This document shows positions 6,993 through 7,787 of a stretch of DNA of 7,787 bases, piece by piece. Location: the NCBI GenBank assembly GCA_017880715.1, contig JADGRT010000122.1, positions 1 to 7,787 of the forward strand. Reading direction: 5' to 3'. The notes beneath the pieces are model-generated. The model ran no database searches. It saw only the letters and a list, made by a program, of their open reading frames with translations, and was not told where the DNA came from. This stretch comes from Verrucomicrobiia bacterium (GTDB taxonomy: Bacteria; Verrucomicrobiota; Verrucomicrobiia; Limisphaerales; UBA1319). How positions within the stretch are numbered: the first letter of the stretch is position 1; the number at the start of each line of letters is the position of its first letter. The translations under genes and the position numbers were made by a program.

Positions 6993-7138
6993 CAATCCAA
7001 CCGGTATCCTGACTCCGGGCATCCAGCCCCGCTTCCACCTTCCCGGCTGTGCAAACAGCCAGTGGCCCTGAAAGCGAGTAACCCGTCACAGTGGCGCAAC
7101 CGTCCCCGATTCCCACGGGGTTCCCAGACATTGAATTG
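6993..7138 (-). ncRNA. Cobalamin (AdoCbl-class) riboswitch aptamer
   Basis: Read on the minus strand, the conserved boxes of the cobalamin riboswitch (Rfam RF00174) appear in order. They are GGGAA (7121..7125) followed by a GTGGGAATCGGGGAC stretch, GCCACTGTGACGGG (7082..7095), the second GCCACTGG (7059..7066), GGGAAGG (7038..7044) and AGTCAGGATACC (7003..7014). The outer helix pairs CAAUUCAAU (7130..7138) with GUUGGAUUG (6993..7001), 9 pairs including G-U wobbles, which sets the limits given. At about 146 nt it is compact for the class, consistent with short peripheral stems. In known examples cobalamin binding lowers expression of the downstream genes, so the PEP-CTERM protein and the coupled genes should rise when B12 is scarce. 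Confidence 0.93.
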
Positions 7139-7146
7139 CGAACAAT

Positions 7147-7168
7147 GCAACCGGCGCGAGCCGGCTGC
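7147..7168. repeat. Hairpin just upstream of the riboswitch
   Basis: GCAACCGGC and GCCGGCTGC form a 9-bp stem (one G-U/G-T mismatch) around a GCGA loop. It starts 9 nt upstream of the aptamer's outer helix on the transcript side. It could be the 5' end of the leader RNA or part of the promoter region. No role is proven. Confidence 0.45.
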
Positions 7169-7430
7169 CATTTCAAAGAGCGCGCCCAGTTTTGCCCGGT
7201 CAGGAGATTTTTCCAAGAAAAAACTCCCGAAATCTTGGCCGCGGCCGGCGGCTGGGGTGCAACTCACTTTTTCGTGGCCGCCGGCGTGAGCCGGATCATT
7301 TGTCTCCGCCGCGCATTCGAAAAGCGGCGCCCGACTCGGGAGTTTGAGCCGACTCCCGTTGAAAACCAGCGTCCGCTCTCTGCCCAAAAACGGCTCGATG
7401 GTCGTCCGTGTGGACGTGCAGAAAATGGTA

Positions 7431-7452
7431 GGGCGGTGCTGCCGCGCCGCCC
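7431..7452. repeat. GGGCGG...CCGCCC palindrome, possible dispersed repeat
   Basis: A 22-bp near-palindrome (9 of 11 pairs) lies within ATGGTAGGGCGGTGCTGCCG, a type of sequence that I recall in multiple copies between genes of verrucomicrobia. The minus strand downstream has no T-run directly after the stem. The copy-number claim is from memory. Confidence 0.4.
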
Positions 7453-7506
7453 TGATTTAATTCTCGTGTCGGTCTGAGGCAGCGCCTCACTAGACGATCA
7501 TAAGAA

Positions 7507-7523
7507 CCCGTTCACATAACGGG
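7507..7523 (-). terminator. Weak terminator-like hairpin
   Basis: CCCGTT and AACGGG form a perfect 6-bp stem around a 5-nt loop, 4 nt after the TGA at 7528..7530 on the minus strand, followed by TTCTTATG. The stem is short and the T-run poor, but the position directly behind a stop codon fits the end of a transcript. It also lies upstream of the riboswitch operon and could separate the two. Confidence 0.3.
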
Positions 7524-7527
7524 ACTT

Positions 7528-7701
7528 TCAGGGAAAAGGAATGGTGAACCGAGCGGGCGACGGCGGGTTGCTTTGGAAGTGGAATTTGTCGACCTTCAAT
7601 GTCCAGGTGGCGTCTTCGAACCACGCGACTCGGTTATTCGTTGGACTAACGAGAATAATAATGGCGTTGCCGTTCAGGTTGGTAATGCGCAAAGGAACAG
7701 G
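7528..7701 (-). pseudogene. Possible gene remnant or frameshifted 3' end, 57 codons
   Basis: Between an in-frame TGA at 7702..7704 and the TGA at 7528..7530 the minus strand reads 57 residues of protein-like composition: RITNLNGNAIIILVS, RVAWFEDATWTLKVD, KFHFQSN and an RFTIPFP end. Third-codon GC is about two thirds, higher than on the opposite frame. There is no ATG; the only plausible start is a TTG near 7692 without a ribosome site. It may be the tail of a broken gene or one interrupted by a frameshift. I do not recognise the family. A plus-strand frame (7504..7740) is also open, but its codon use is less like a gene. Confidence 0.3.
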
Positions 7702-7704
7702 TCA

Positions 7705-7787
7705 TTTGCGAGCAGGTCCGCTGAGTTTCCGGTCGCCGGCTGAACGGCGACGAAACGCCGGAGTGGACTGCGCTTCGATTTCGCCTT
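7705..7787. other. Right edge, no feature resolved
   Basis: A GTCGCCG/CGGCGAC inverted repeat with a 6-nt loop lies at about 7732..7751. One minus-strand frame is open here but runs to a stop at about 7677, out of frame with the remnant below. If the remnant is a frameshifted gene, this stretch would be its upstream coding part. Confidence 0.25.

Larger units (their letters stand above)
7139..7501. other. Non-coding stretch upstream of the riboswitch
   Basis: No convincing gene is seen here on either strand. The promoter of the riboswitch operon should lie in its left part, but I find no clear -35/-10 pair; TTGGAA near 7219 is the best weak candidate on the minus strand. Two inverted repeats stand out besides the hairpin at 7147: an imperfect GGAG-T-rich stem at about 7203..7228 and a CGGGAGT/ACTCCCG stem at 7337..7358. 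The right part around 7431..7452 resembles a dispersed repeat. Short open frames here have no protein-like character. Confidence 0.5.

Noticed and set aside
6754..7176. In-frame upstream extension of the PEP-CTERM protein, including ATGs near 6915 and 6786
   Set aside because: It runs through the cobalamin aptamer and leader, and the signal peptide starts cleanly at 6753.
7504..7740. Plus-strand open frame at the right edge
   Set aside because: It has no start codon with a ribosome site, and its third-position base use is less gene-like than the opposite strand.

Overview
The window most likely comes from a member of the Verrucomicrobiota (Limisphaerales/Pedosphaera-like); this is inferred, not proven. 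The evidence is high GC, an exosortase-sorted PEP-CTERM protein, an H-X9-DG pseudopilin with an AFTLVELL cleavage motif, a secreted protein with a C-terminal domain typical of verrucomicrobial exported proteins (pattern YxLExSxDxxxW...FYRVR), and several interspersed palindromes of kinds that I associate with genomes of this group.

Layout. On the plus strand, 3..1166 is the 3' part of a Sel1-repeat protein whose start lies before the window. Everything else that is clearly coding is on the minus strand. Read in the direction of transcription (right to left), there is a possible gene remnant (7528..7701) with a weak hairpin after it, a repeat-like non-coding stretch (7139..7501), a well-conserved cobalamin riboswitch (6993..7138), a 239-nt leader, and then three tightly linked genes. 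These are a PEP-CTERM surface protein (5923..6753), a secreted protein joined to it by an ATGA overlap (4946..5926), and a pseudopilin 14 nt further on (4011..4931). After a 200-bp gap holding a strong palindrome comes a second coupled pair: an eight-repeat PQQ-type beta-propeller (2471..3808) and a GT4 glycosyltransferase (1170..2474), also joined by ATGA. The glycosyltransferase converges on the Sel1 gene with only 3 nt between the stop codons.

How the genes may work together. The riboswitch predicts that the surface protein, the secreted protein and probably the pseudopilin are made when vitamin B12 is scarce. No known B12 transporter (BtuB, BtuF, BtuCD) or B12 biosynthetic enzyme is in view, so a role in capturing corrinoids at the cell surface is an inference from regulation and export signals. 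Whether the propeller and glycosyltransferase belong to the same regulon cannot be decided from the sequence.

The most unusual structural feature is that two different palindromic elements lie inside open frames of exported proteins (pseudopilin and propeller). Each sits between the best upstream start codon and the export signal and leaves the frame open, much as Rickettsia palindromic elements do.
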